Origin: Litsea cubeba
Lineage: Eukaryota > Streptophyta > Magnoliopsida > Laurales > Lauraceae
Reading direction: 5' to 3'
Length of the DNA: 64,000 nucleotides
NCBI GenBank assembly: GCA_012931725.1
Contig: CM022949.1
Location: 817,558-881,557, forward strand
Numbering within the stretch: position 1 is the stretch's first letter; the number at the start of each line of letters is the position of its first letter. A program made the position numbers and the translations under genes. The notes under the pieces were generated by a model, which had not been told where the DNA came from, did no database searches, and was given only the letters and a program-made list of their open reading frames with translations. Of the stretch, positions 36,381-48,287 are shown one piece after another.

Positions 36381-36402
36381 TCTCTCTCTCTCTCTCTCTC
36401 TC
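36381..36402. repeat. (TC)11 microsatellite upstream of FPF1-like copy 2
   Basis: Eleven TC units lie about 105 bp upstream of the TATA box of copy 2. The mirrored site in the left arm (28908-28916) has only about four and a half units, so the repeat has changed length since the duplication. Confidence 0.95.
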
Positions 36403-36507
36403 AACTGATCACCACATCAGCCATTTCAATGTATTAAAAAAGAAAGTGCCGGGAAATTAAACACGCACCCAAAAGATGTTATTCTCTTTTGATCCCATGT
36501 TCACTAG

Positions 36508-36515
36508 TATATAAG
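36508..36515 (+). promoter_or_regulatory. TATA box of FPF1-like copy 2
   Basis: TATATAAG, 121 bp upstream of the ATG of copy 2, followed by a CT-rich leader (CTCCATCCCTCCCTCCCTCC). The position is equivalent to the TATA box of copy 1. Confidence 0.7.
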
Positions 36516-36628
36516 CGCCTCCATCCCTCCCTCCCTCCTCATCACATTCCTCAAACACTCTCTTCTACTCCCAACTTCCTACTTCCACTGCTTCACTTCA
36601 TTCACAGCTAAAACAAAGAGATATCAAC

Positions 36629-36949
36629 ATGTCTGGAGTCTGGGTGTTCAGAAATGGTGTGATGCGCCTCGTCGAGAACCCTGCGAGCGAATCCGACAGT
36701 AATGCCCGGCGCAAGGTCCTGGTGCACCAGCCCACCGACGAGGTGATCACGTCCTATGCATCACTCGACCGCAAGCTCACCGCACTTGGGTGGGAGCGCT
36801 ACTACGACAACCCTGACCTCATTCAGTATCACAAGCGATCGTCGGTCGATCTCATCTCCCTCCCTAGGGACTTCAACAACTTGAAATCCTTCCATCTGTA
36901 TGACATCGTCGTAAAAAGTCACAGTGTTTTCGAGGTTAGAGACATTTAG
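36629..36949 (+). CDS. FPF1: FPF1-like protein, copy 2 (106 aa)
   Basis: Encodes exactly the same 106-residue FPF1-family protein as copy 1. The coding sequences differ at seven positions out of 321, all synonymous third-base changes (codons 2, 14, 24, 36, 51, 67 and 73). The start at 36629 is the first ATG after the TATA box at 36508 and matches the family's MSGVWVF start. The gene is transcribed away from copy 1. The duplicated segment includes over 1.9 kb upstream of the ATG and about 1.5 kb beyond the stop, so both copies probably kept their proximal promoters. The antisense frame 36761-37027 is a shadow. Confidence 0.95.
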   Translation: MSGVWVFRNGVMRLVENPASESDSNARRKVLVHQPTDEVITSYASLDRKLTALGWERYYDNPDLIQYHKRSSVDLISLPRDFNNLKSFHLYDIVVKSHSVFEVRDI

Positions 36950-38481
36950 AGTCGCTTGGATGCGGAGAAAACAGGTGGAGAAAACAAGCGGAGAGAAAAC
37001 TATCCATAGTACAAACTTGAATTTCATATACTCCGTTTCATTTTTCTACCACCTGCTCTTCTCATCCAACTGACCTTTAGATTGTTGAGATTGCACTAAT
37101 AGGAATAACAATAATAATACATGGGTGAGTTTCTCTTCATGTATGTGTGTGCTAAGGTTGTATTGTAGTGTATGTGCGGGTTTGTATATGTACTAATTTG
37201 GTGGCCAGCCTATGTAATCTCTCTTTCATTATCAATGTAGTTTGTTGTCTTTTGTATGCAAATTTGGATCTATGAGCTCTGTTTGGTTGTCCTATGTGTT
37301 TTGTCAAGTAGAATGGCTTCTGATATGTTAATGATATTTGATTTTGATGCTCTCCTTTTACAGTTTGATTTGAAGAAGAATATAGCAAAATGAGCCACTG
37401 ATCAGTTAATACTTTGGTTGTGACATGGGGCTTACCATATTAGTTTTTGTTGAACTAATAATTAATGGTTGGGAAGGCAATGTAAGAAGGGGCTAGGAAC
37501 AGTGACCATGCTGTCATTTCTAGAGCAGTCCAGGACAGTTTGGACCTGGGTCCAGGCTTGCAAAAACTGATGGGAAAGGGTCGGCTTAGAGATTCCGGTG
37601 ACCCGTACGCAGAACAGGACGGAGATCTGGCCTAAATTACTAACAGAACCCAAATTACTACCAGGAGACCCAAATCAGGTCCTGTAACCTGGAGCGGTTA
37701 TCAAAACCGAATTTAGATTTATGACCCAGCCCACACCCAATTGGAGAGCCAAATACCTAAATAAGATACTTAGTAGAGATATGCACATACATGATATAAG
37801 GTGATGTGCTCAGGCATGGAAACCGTGGACCAGGGCCGAAACCTTTTTAATTAAACTTAGGTCCTTGGGGTATTTGGGTAGTCAGTGACAAGCTTTCATC
37901 CCTACTTGTGACTCTATGGGTGCAACTAATATTGTATAATTAACCCATTGGAACCAATAATGGACCAGAGAACTTAGGTGGAACTGAACCTGGATTGGCT
38001 TAAATGTACCTTCCCAAATCCTGCATGTAGCAGGTACCTCAATGCAGGGGTGGGAAGCAGGTCAGGTTGGGAAAGGCCCTGAGTTTTGGCCGAATTCATA
38101 TCCGACCTGTTTACTAGACGGGTCAAACAGAATCCAACCAACACAAGTTTGGTCAGGATTCCCTGACCGAGATCCAACCCATAAAATCTGCAGGTCAAAT
38201 GTGGGTCTGTTTTGTTGCAGTTTTGGAGTACATGGTGCAATTCAAATGCTCCACTGTTTTTGGCAAATGGGTTCGCTGAGTATAAACAGGTTGGGTTGGG
38301 AGGAGAAAAAAATTGTGCTGATCACTATTCCTTGACCGACCTTTATAAACTGTGGTTCAGAGACGAGTTGGGTTAAATTCGGTGACATTTTCAACCTGAT
38401 TAATAAATGAGTTGGCCTGAGCCTATAAACGCTGTTTACAATAGTCTTCCAGCCCAAGTCATTCCACTTCTTGCTGACATG

Positions 38482-38748
38482 ATCATGTTTAGAGAGTCCA
38501 TATAAATTACTAGTTCATTGTAGGGTAGAACTAGAATGCCACAGTGAATTATTGACTATCCTCACAACCAATATGCATCCTATGGTGGATGGATGGTTTA
38601 CATATCTTCAGTTCAGTAAGTAGCCACTTTGGTCACCATCATCATTCACTCTTTTTCATCTAATTGAAGTTAAAGTAGTGCTAATTTAATTCCCTTTTTT
38701 CATCATCATTCATTCTTTTTCATCATAAATCTCAAATCTTAGTTTTAT

Positions 38749-38794
<46 letters not shown>

Positions 38795-39478
38795 GAGGGT
38801 GCATGCTGAAGAACAATACATAAAAGAGAGAGATAAAAATGATTGAATTAAAGTCAAAATGGGTAATTGGAGTCACCTCTGCACCATATGTCTTAAGAGA
38901 ACCAATCTGATCAGGAAGTTCAAAATTCTATGATCTATGTTCCAAATTTCTAATTTGTCGGTAAGCAAGCTTTGACAGATTTACAGTTACGTAAGCGATT
39001 GCTGAAGAGCACTGATTTGAATTAGTGGATGGTGGGTCTCACTTTGAATGTAGGGTCCTCCGATTGGAAGTTACCTCAGCATATTGCAAAAGATCTTCAA
39101 CTGCCATACACACCAGGTAATCTTAAACATCGACTTAACAACATGCATGATAGAATGGATACAGTTCATGTTCTGAACCAAGAAAGCTGGGAGCAAAAAT
39201 CCAGCAAAATTATATCATACCCTTCTATTCCAACATGCATTGTTGGTGAACAGAGCATATCTGTATGTATTATTGGTGAACAGAGCATATCTGTATGGTT
39301 TGGAGTATGGACCTAAACAGATCGGCTCCATTTTCGGACCATGGTGGATCAAGCTTTTGTGGGGCCGGATTTGGGATGTCAAAGGACCTGACTTAAAAAA
39401 ATTCGGGTTGGACCTTTTTTCTTCTTTCACCCCAAATGAATGATTGATAATAGGATTTGGTATAGGTCCCATTTTGGG
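38482..39478. other. Intergenic stretch with a CT microsatellite
   Basis: No gene was recognised. It contains a (CT)20 array at 38751-38790. Two tandem copies of a 31-bp unit with TGGTGAACAGAGCATATCTG lie near 39243-39298. Confidence 0.5.
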
Positions 39479-39486
39479 TCCAATTG

Positions 39487-40079
39487 TAGGGTTGTAAACG
39501 GGTCGGTTCCGGTCCGGGTCCAGGGTGGAACCGGAACCGGAACCGTTTTCTAAGAAGGGGAACTGGAACCGAACCGATAATATTAATGGGAACCAGAACC
39601 GGAAACGGAACCATTTGTGAGGCGGGTTTGGTTCGGTTCCGGGTGTAGACTAATACTTGTATTTTTATTTTTAAAAAAATTATTCTTTTTCCACATTTCA
39701 ATTGGATCACGTACCTGCAAACACTAATGTGACCTTTTGTCTATCAATAACAGACACTTTTAACCAAAAACTCAAAAATCACATCCAAACCGGCAATGAG
39801 ATGTTGAAAAGTAGAAAACCCTAATGTAGAAAAGTAAAAAGGGTTCTATTCTCACTTACTAAAATTACCTTATGTTAGTATATATTGAGTCAGGTTCCGG
39901 GTCCACGGGTCTGAGCCACTGTGGATCCAGAACCAGACCCATTTAGGTATCAGTTCCAAAAGAAAGATCCGGAACCGGAACCATTTTCTTATCGGGACCA
40001 AAATAAGGACCCAGACCCGGATCCTAACGGGTCGGAACCTTCGGGTAATCGGAGAATCGGGGACCCATTTACAACCCTA
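39487..40079. mobile_element. Non-autonomous hAT-like element (593 bp)
   Basis: The termini are TAGGGTTGTAAACGGGTC on the left and, on the opposite strand, TAGGGTTGTAAATGGGTC on the right. An 8-bp flank pair (TCCAATTG at 39479-39486, TTCAATTA at 40080-40087) matches at six of eight positions. The interior is non-coding, with GGTTCCGG/CCGGAACC subterminal repeats on both sides. The left part is repeated at 40740-41213. Confidence 0.75.
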
Positions 40080-40679
40080 TTCAATTAATAAACAGGTCTG
40101 GATCTAGATACAGATACCTATATTCCTGAGTGTATAATGTATTTACTGCATTATAAATTATAATATATGTTAGAAAAAATGGTCATTTGCGAAACTAAGG
40201 ATTGGAGTTTTCATGCAAACAGGTTAGTTTTATCCGTATTCACACCATGCATTGATTGAAGCCATTCAAAACATAACCCCTGCTCTAAATATGATCTCAG
40301 ATAGATTTTACTTCATTTGAGTGATGTTTATTGTTGGATCAAATTGCATGAAAAAGAAGAGACTTTGATCAAATACTTGATCTCAAAGTTCACATATTTA
40401 TCAATCTAATGGCAGATATTACTTTATTTGTAGTGAATTTTGGGCCACTGCCTATTTATGGATCGCTTAGATCAATAAAAAGAGGGGCCATCCTGAGGCT
40501 AAGAGAAATCATGGGCATGGGAGTTCCCATGCAGGTGCATAGAATCCGTCGATAAAATTATGATATATTTCATTATTATTATATTAAATACTCATAAATA
40601 TATTAGATTAACATTGTCATATATAATATAGTAAAAGATATAACAATCCTACATTAGACATGTTTGGCTTGTAGAAATT

Positions 40680-41213
40680 TTTCTTCTTTCACTCCAATTG
40701 ATAATAGGATTTGGTACAGGTCCTATTTTGGGTCCAATTGTAGGGTTGTAAACGGGTCGGTTCCGGTCCGGGTCCAGGGTGGAACCGGAACCGGAACCAT
40801 TTTCTAAGAAGGGGAACCGAAATCGAAACCAGAACCGATAATATTAATGGGAACCAGAACCGGAAACGGAACCGTTTGTGAGGCGGGTTTGGTTCCGTTT
40901 CCGGGTCTAGACTAATACTTGTATTTTTTTTAAAAAAAAAAATATTATCTTTCCACATTTCAATTAGATCACGTACCTGCAAACACTAATGTGACCTTTT
41001 GTCTATCAATAACAAGCACTTTTAACCAAAAACTCAGAAATCACATCCAAACCGGCAATGAGATGTTGAAAAAGTAGAAAATCCTAATGTAAAAAAGTAA
41101 AAAGGATTCTATTCTCACATACTAAAATTACCTTATGTTAGTATATATTAAGTCAGATCCCGGATCCACGGGTCTGAGTCACGGTGGATTCGAAACCGAA
41201 CCCATTTAAATCA
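40680..41213. repeat. Direct duplicate of 39418-39955 containing a truncated hAT-like end
   Basis: This segment repeats the left flank (TTCTTCTTTCACYCCAA, GATAATAGGATTTGGTA) together with the left part of the 593-bp element, so it arose by segmental duplication and not by a second transposition. It ends before the right terminus. The two copies differ by several percent, including small indels. Confidence 0.85.
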
Positions 41214-41239
41214 GTCCCCCTCCACTTCCATATGCGAGG

Positions 41240-41291
41240 CACTGCATCGTACTGAGATGCAGCGCCACTGCATCGTACTGAGATGCAGCGC
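41240..41291. repeat. Two tandem 26-bp units, each a small hairpin
   Basis: The unit CACTGCATCGTACTGAG followed by ATGCAGCGC occurs twice in a row (41240-41265, 41266-41291) without differences. Within each unit CTGCAT and ATGCAG can pair. Confidence 0.9.
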
Positions 41292-42953
41292 TGCTGTATG
41301 TTAGCTTTGCCTTATTATTTTTACCTTGGTCTATATGCTTTGGTCAGCATGACGCAGGCACGTGGGAAAATGGCGAATTCCAACACTTCAAATGCCACAC
41401 AAAGGGTGAGGTGATGTCATTGCTTCTTCTGAAAGAAAAGTGCACGTGCGATCGTCACATTGAGCATTGAGGGTGAAGACGTAACGGAACTCGAGGCATT
41501 CGGGAGACGGAACTGCTCCGCTGCTCTTCGTAACCACTCCAAATCATACGCCACCTACTCTCTCACCCGAAAGGACTTCCTCCACCAGCAGATTGCAGCC
41601 TGTCCTGAATGTTGTTGTTCAGACAAGTTCTCAGGTTAAGAGGTCGGCCTGCTTCTTTAATGGAACTTTTGAAAAAAGCTTGTCATGTTTGGATATTTTT
41701 CACATGAATGGTCTTATCCATGTTATTTTGATATGACCCTTTTTTATATGTTGTCCGAGTAATATCTTAATTTACTTCAATTTTCTACACATCCAAACCC
41801 ACCCAAAGGGCTGCATTTATACTAGAATTCCTCAAATGACCTTTTGAATATCTAGATTTCAGCCGCTTTGTTTTTGTAAAATTTTTTTTATGCTTGAGCA
41901 CAAAAGAGCAACATGGAATTCTAGCATGCTAGAGAATATTAAAATTCTCTATATTGAGATTTCGTGAACTCCAGTAAAAGTTCTCAAATGCCTAAGTAGA
42001 ATCTTGAAATTTCACGTTCTTTTCTTTTTTATGGGATTCCTTAATGCTCAAGTATAAAGGAAGATTTAGATATTCCACCACACGGGGCATTTACAAATTC
42101 TAGAGATAATAGTTCTCTGGAATTGAGATCATTCATTGTTTCCATAGGGTGTTTTTTTGCTAAAGATTGGGAAAAGGGATTTTTTTTTATTTATGAGGAG
42201 AAAATGAAAAGTTATAGTAGAATCCAACTTTCTTAATGTTACCATGGGCATATCGTTTTAGAAATGAGGCAAGAACGTAGTCGATTTTATAATATTTTAT
42301 AATTTTCATTTTGTAAGGTCTTTGACCCAATAAAATTAATCTCCTAGGTGACGTTTGCTAAACCCACATAAATACGCACTAGAAAAACTTAGGACGGTTT
42401 TGATAACAAAATGAAGTGAGCAAATCCATATCTTATGCCACTCCACCAACTTCCAAGTGTATAAATCTCATTCTATCAACTAAAGTTATTGCCTATGAAA
42501 TTAAAAAAAAAAAATCACATAAGACATTCTCAAGTTATCACGAGATGGTACAATTTTATTATGGTACTTATAAAACTCTTATACAAAACAAACACTAAGT
42601 TTAAACTATAACTTGGCATTTCAATTTTATGTGAACTTTCACGAATCCCATAGCATTTACAAGTAATTTTTTCAATACATAGAACAACTTGGTCCGGTTT
42701 TGGGGGTAGCCCCCATTTGACCTGGAATATGTGTCAAAAATGTAATAGTCTACACAGCCAGGGATTTGTGCCCGGGCTGTGGCACACGGCTCGTCAAAAA
42801 TATGCCTAGGCCCATTAGAAATAAACCCTCTGCCCCCATCAAATGATAAAATAATGAAGAGAATAGCATTATCGTCCTCATTCACCCTCCTCAAATGAAA
42901 ATCTTGCGTCTACCACTGTGTTTGGGCAATGAGCCCCACTTATAAATATGACA
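41292..42953. other. AT-rich intergenic stretch
   Basis: No gene or bounded element was recognised. The open frame at 42601-42894 on the minus strand has no supporting features. Confidence 0.45.
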
Positions 42954-42961
42954 ATTATGGA

Positions 42962-43474
42962 TAGGGGTGTACACGGATCGGATTGGTGTGGATTGGACCA
43001 AATCCGTCACCAATCCGCTGCCTTCGGATTGACGAATGTAATCCGTCACCAATCCGTTACTGTTGAAATCCGATCCGATCCGATCCGTGGAGGAGCGGAT
43101 CGGATCGGATCGGATTAATCCGTTCAATCCGTTACTGTACATTACATGAAAAAAGAAAAAAGAAAAAACCCATAAATTTTGAAGCCACTGAATTAAAAGG
43201 GCGTGAGTTGAGAGCTGTATGTCTATTCTATTCATAAGGTTAGTGACTCGTTACATTTTTTTTCTTATTTTATATATATATATTAATTTATATTTAATGA
43301 CAACGGATTGGATCGGATTGAATCCGCGGATTAAGGATGCAATCCGCCACCGGTCCGTTGCTAACGGATTATACAATTTTCAATTGGTCACCAATCCGTT
43401 GGCCTTCGAACCGGATTAAAATCCGCGGATCGGATCGAATCGAATCGGATTGACGGATTTTTTGTACTCCACTA
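42962..43474. mobile_element. Non-autonomous hAT-like element (513 bp) with perfect 8-bp target duplication
   Basis: The target duplication ATTATGGA is perfect at 42954-42961 and 43475-43482. The ends are TAGGGGTGTAC on the left and TAGTGGAGTAC (opposite strand) on the right. The subterminal parts carry many GGATCGGATCGG/AATCCGTCACC units in both orientations. The middle is AT-rich. There is no coding capacity. Confidence 0.9.
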
Positions 43475-43482
43475 ATTATGGA

Positions 43483-44025
43483 GATAAAGGCGCTTCAAAT
43501 ATCTCCAAACTGCCTACTTGTATGCAAATTAATTAATTAATAATAATAAATATAAAAATAAGTTGAGAATGTCTTATCTAAAAGGGTAGTGATCATTGAG
43601 TTTCTTGTTTTGGTAAAAGATCATTGGAGTTGAATGGTACCAAATTTGCATCATAAAAGAGTTCTCCCCATCTTGAATGAAAGTCAAATTTGGGTATATA
43701 AGCCTTAATTTACGGAGAGTAAATATAGAGATTTTAACTAGATCAAAGAGTGGGCCAAGTAGATCCCAAAGGTTTGACTACTTGCAAATGATCATGATCA
43801 ATCCCTCACTTTAGTTTTAAAACCTCACACCCACAATGAATTGCTCATACCATCCACAGTTCCCACGCACATATATCTAATATTAATATGTTAGACATTT
43901 CACTGTTGAATTAGCTAAAAACATAAAGCCATTGAAAGTCATCTAAGCTAGAAAGGGCTTAAAATGAGGGCCATAAGTGGGAACTCAATGCTGTCCATCT
44001 ATTCTTATAAAAGTCATAAACCCCA
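43483..44025. other. AT-rich intergenic stretch
   Basis: Nothing recognisable beyond AT-rich sequence. Confidence 0.45.
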
Positions 44026-44165
44026 AGGGGTAGCAGTTGACCTAAGGTCATAGTTGAACACGGATGTTGTAGGTTTAAAACTGCACCACCACATTTTGAC
44101 TACAGGAAAATTTATCCAACTTTTTTTTGGATCCGAAAAAATTAATCCAACATAAAGAGTTGAAA
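44026..44165 (+). mobile_element. Possible tRNA-derived SINE
   Basis: A-box-like TAGCAGTTGACC (44031-44042) and B-box-like GGTTTAAAACT (44072-44082) have Pol III spacing and are followed by unrelated sequence. No target duplication was found. Confidence 0.45.
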
Positions 44166-46923
44166 ACACTCCAATAGCACGAAAAAAAAAAAAAAAAAAT
44201 TCTCATTAAAGTCATCGTGCTCAGTGCTCACTGCTCACACCAATATTAAACTATTCTTCCATTCCACCACCAAAGCATCCACTGTGAGACACCATGTTCC
44301 AAGGATGTCATCATACAAGGGAAAAACTATTTTTTAAAGTGCACCCGAAGAGCATCATAATTGTCGTCAAAGGCGAGCCTAACACGCATCCGTCTGGCAG
44401 TGAGAAAGACGCAGTACTAAAATAATATGATAAGGTGATTACCAAATACCCCCATGGTCACGGGGAAGCCGCACGTGAGTCGGTGATTTGACCGTTGACA
44501 TGACCTTTCCGATTAGCAAGATCTCGGTCGGTCCATCTCTCTTTAAAGTCCTTTTTCTTCTTTCTTCTCCTGCTCTATCATCATCTCTTTCGCATCTTTT
44601 ACACCAACTCCACCTTTCATTGGATGTGGTGCCTTTTATCTTAGGTCATTGAATGGATGAACTAAAATAAATTCCTCTGTTTTGGTTAACCTTCTTTGTC
44701 AAGGATTTAAATTAGATGTGGGTTCAATCAAAGTAGTTTTTCCATATCTAAGTAGGCCCAAGGGGGTCTCGAAATTATGCTTAGGTATGATATTATGAAA
44801 ATAACAAAGTAGTATTACTTGTGGGTCCAATTGACAATTTGGGAAAAGAGTATCAAACTTTATTTTAGCGCATGTTATTTATGTAAGCGGGAATTTAATT
44901 TCTCCCACAAGACGGCTGCTGTGTAGGAGTTTTTAGTGTGAACTTTTAATGCATGAGCGTATCACTTTCGTGAACAATTGGAGTTGAAGATTCCACAGCA
45001 TACTTGTGTAAGACTCCCTTGGCTGAAAATCTTACTTAAATGCTCAATGCTTCCTCCAATCTCATTGTAGAAGGATAAATCCCTATAACTCTTACTTGAT
45101 AAATTAATGAGATTGTGGCCTTGGGATTTATATAAGATGAATAGAAGAAAAGTGTAAAGTTATCATGGGCTTTTCTCATTCAATTCTTAAGAATTTTCTC
45201 ATGTTAATAAATCAAGTCCTAATGAAATGAGGGTCATATTTATATCTACACCTTATATCCTTTAATCCCTACATCTTTAAAATTTCTTTACGGACGGTTT
45301 CTTTCAAGCAATTGAATGTTTTAGTTGTATTTTTTATAAATAGTTATAAATGAAGAACCAAACGTAATATTTAAGAATGACTATCAAATAACCCCTATTT
45401 TAATAGAATTTGAATCAAGGAAAAAAGAGAAATGCATAACTAACCATCACTCTAGCAATTCAATACTTAAGAAAGTCGATGTCTCATCTATATCTCCACA
45501 TTATATCCTTAACTTGCTAGCTCTTTAATAATATTTTGATAGAGCTCATTTAACCATAAATTCCTATGTATTCATTTCTATGTATTTAATGCACACTAAC
45601 ATACCCTTAGAACAACCCTCATTAATGAATTCATAAAAAAATCAATGAAAAACTTGCAAACGGGCCTTCCAAAGTAACAACCAAGATTTGAAGCAAAATT
45701 TTCAAAACTCTTCAAAAAGCTAATAGTTCTGTCTCAATTGGAACAATTTTGGTGGAGCTTTTCACAGTAACAGATTTCTTGGATCAAATACTACGAATTA
45801 TTAGAACTTTTAGATACATCAATTCTTGTAACGCCAGTCATGAGAATTAGTCCTAAAATGGCCAAGAAGGCCATTGATTCTTTATTAGAGTGGACTGAGG
45901 TCTAGCTGCATTGTTACAAATTGTAACATCACGTCCATTCTTTCTTTCTTTTTTTGTCACTTCAAAACATCGTCTCCAAATTATCTCCCAGTTCGATTGA
46001 TGATGCTTTTATCGACCGGGAACTTAACAATGGGTTTTGGCTAAATAGAAACTTTCATTACATCTGAAAATATGTTTACTTCTTAGGCCATGAATTCAGG
46101 ATCATCTAATGACTTTACTCTTATCTTTTTTGTACACAATCTCTACTGTTTCAGGATTTGAGATTCAAAATTAATGTTACTAGCATAAAATTAAAAAACA
46201 AAAAAAAAAAGAAGCAATAATGCAATTGACTTCATGCTCTCCTTGTTATACTTTCATTTCATAACACCCTCGAACACCCGACCTACTAGGCTTTGAAAAC
46301 GGTACAACAAATGGTTTTATGATGAGGGCAAGGGCTCGACCATAATTATAATCGCCCAAGAGCGAGGGTGGACGTTGACCTCACCCGACAATTTGAACGT
46401 TAAATAAACATCCAAAAATCGGGACCACCGTGATTTTCACTGCATCCATCCATGGGATAGGATCTCCCACATACCTTGCATTCATATGTATCAGATGTAG
46501 GGTAGCTATCTCCTTTATGAGACAATGTCAAATCCATCATTGCTGACACTCGTGGCTGATTTGTTTTTTGTGATTCAGAAACACAACCAACATTCTTTTT
46601 TTTCCTTTCCTAAATGGACTTTTCTTCCAATTCTTGTTTTCAAGTGTCGGTTCTTCCTGCGTTCAATTATGCTGTGTTATCATCCTAGAGAAATCTTATC
46701 CTATTAAGAATTTAAGGTGTGTTTGTGTGGGAAGAGGCCAGATTTTAGATAAAGGAAGATAGCTGAAGTTCAATAGTAGCGACATACGGGCCTGATTTTG
46801 CTTTTGCGAGGTAGGCCCCAGAAATCAGGTGTATAGATTCTACAGAAAACTGATCATCCACTCAATAATTTAGCTTCAACATAAGTATATAACTTTATCT
46901 CCCTCACGATTGATATCTCGCCC
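44166..46923. other. Intergenic stretch
   Basis: No gene was recognised. It has an A18 run at about 44182-44199 and otherwise AT-rich unique-looking sequence. Confidence 0.45.
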
Positions 46924-47284
46924 CTATTTGGTGAATTTATTTCACTAATGAAGTGAAGTGATTGATCAATTCAAGAGAGAAAAAAAATTGAGGGGTCATA
47001 TCATAGAGTACTAAATAATAATAAAAGAAAAGAAAAGAAAAGGCAATTTATGGATTTGTGTCATTAAGTGTGTAGCTTTTTACCCTTTTCTTTTATATCA
47101 AGAATGGGATTTTTTATCATTTAGTGGCATGAAAAATTAACTCTTTTTACTTTGTTTTTGTAAAAATAATTAAGAATTGATTTTTGAAGTTTAGTACTTT
47201 TGATTTGACCATCTCTTCATTTATTCTCTTTTAATAATTTGATTATACACTTCACTTCGCTAAAAAAATTAATTTACCAAATAG
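46924..47284. mobile_element. MITE with about 40-bp terminal inverted repeats
   Basis: The left end starts CTATTTGGTGAATTTATTTC and runs through GAAGTGAAGTG. The reverse complement of the right end starts CTATTTGGTAAATTAATTTT and runs through GAAGTGAAGTG. The interior is AT-rich and non-coding. No clear target duplication was found, so the superfamily is open. Confidence 0.7.
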
Positions 47285-48287
47285 ATAACAAGCCTATTTG
47301 TTTCATATAATCGAATTCTAAGACTTCAGTATATGTAGTTATAGATAATTGAAGAATCAAAGGTAAGTATTCAAAATAGAGCATCAAACAGCAATTCTTT
47401 TAATGAGAATTGAATCAAGGGAAGATAAGAAATAAATATCCAGCTATCTTTTGTATAATCTAAATCCCAGGCATCCACATTACTACCCTACAACCTTCAT
47501 CCCACACTTCTACTATGATAATAGGTAGAGCTCATTTGGCCATAAATTCCATAAAAAAAACAAACACATGGTGTTAAAAGAGAGAACATAAAATGAAATA
47601 AAATGGTCCTAGGGAACATCATTGATCACCCTAAGCTAGAGAATACTTTTTTTCCCATCATTCTGACAAGAAAGAAAGAAGGAAAAATATGGTGGGAAAG
47701 TTGTTTCCCATTCATCAGACCATTGATATTCTCTTGCCTCAAATACAAAAAATTACATAAGAAGGAACATTTACAAGTTCTTGCAGTGGCTCAGAATCTG
47801 ACTTGTCAACTATAAACAGAAGGAACACAACAACTTACCAAAAATGCTTGAAATAAAGAAAAGTTCACAAGAATTTATATCTCATTGAATGAAATTAAAA
47901 ACTTGATGACAAGTGTTTAGTCAGATTCTCAACTGAGCTTTCTGAAAATGAACATCTGCGATGCTTTTGGGGATCAGGAAACAACCAATTCATTTAGGGT
48001 GATGGCAATATATAAAGACAAAAAAGATTTACCATCATATATATCTGTATCCAAATTAGAAATTGAAGTAGCATTTAAAGACATAATTCAACATAGAGAA
48101 GAACTATCAAACTAAGGAGGCACAACACATTTGGTTGATAAAAGATTATATTCTTTACCAAGTCTTGACCAGCCAAGATCTCACAAAACCCTAATTCACA
48201 TTTCCTTACAATTAGTTTTTTTTTTTTTTTATTTCTTTTCCTTCTCTCATTTCTCTTCCTCTCCCTAAGTTACATTTACAGTAAACC
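47285..48287. other. Intergenic DNA and 3' flank of the IAA33-type gene
   Basis: No gene was recognised. The last few hundred bases before 48288 probably include the 3' untranslated region of the minus-strand gene. A T18 run lies at about 48213-48230. Confidence 0.45.

Larger units (their letters stand above)
34726..38481. repeat. Right arm of the large inverted repeat
   Basis: Reverse complement of 26697-30564. It is about 110 bp shorter than the left arm because of scattered indels. The FPF1-like gene here is on the + strand. Flanks outside both arms do not match each other. Confidence 0.95.
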
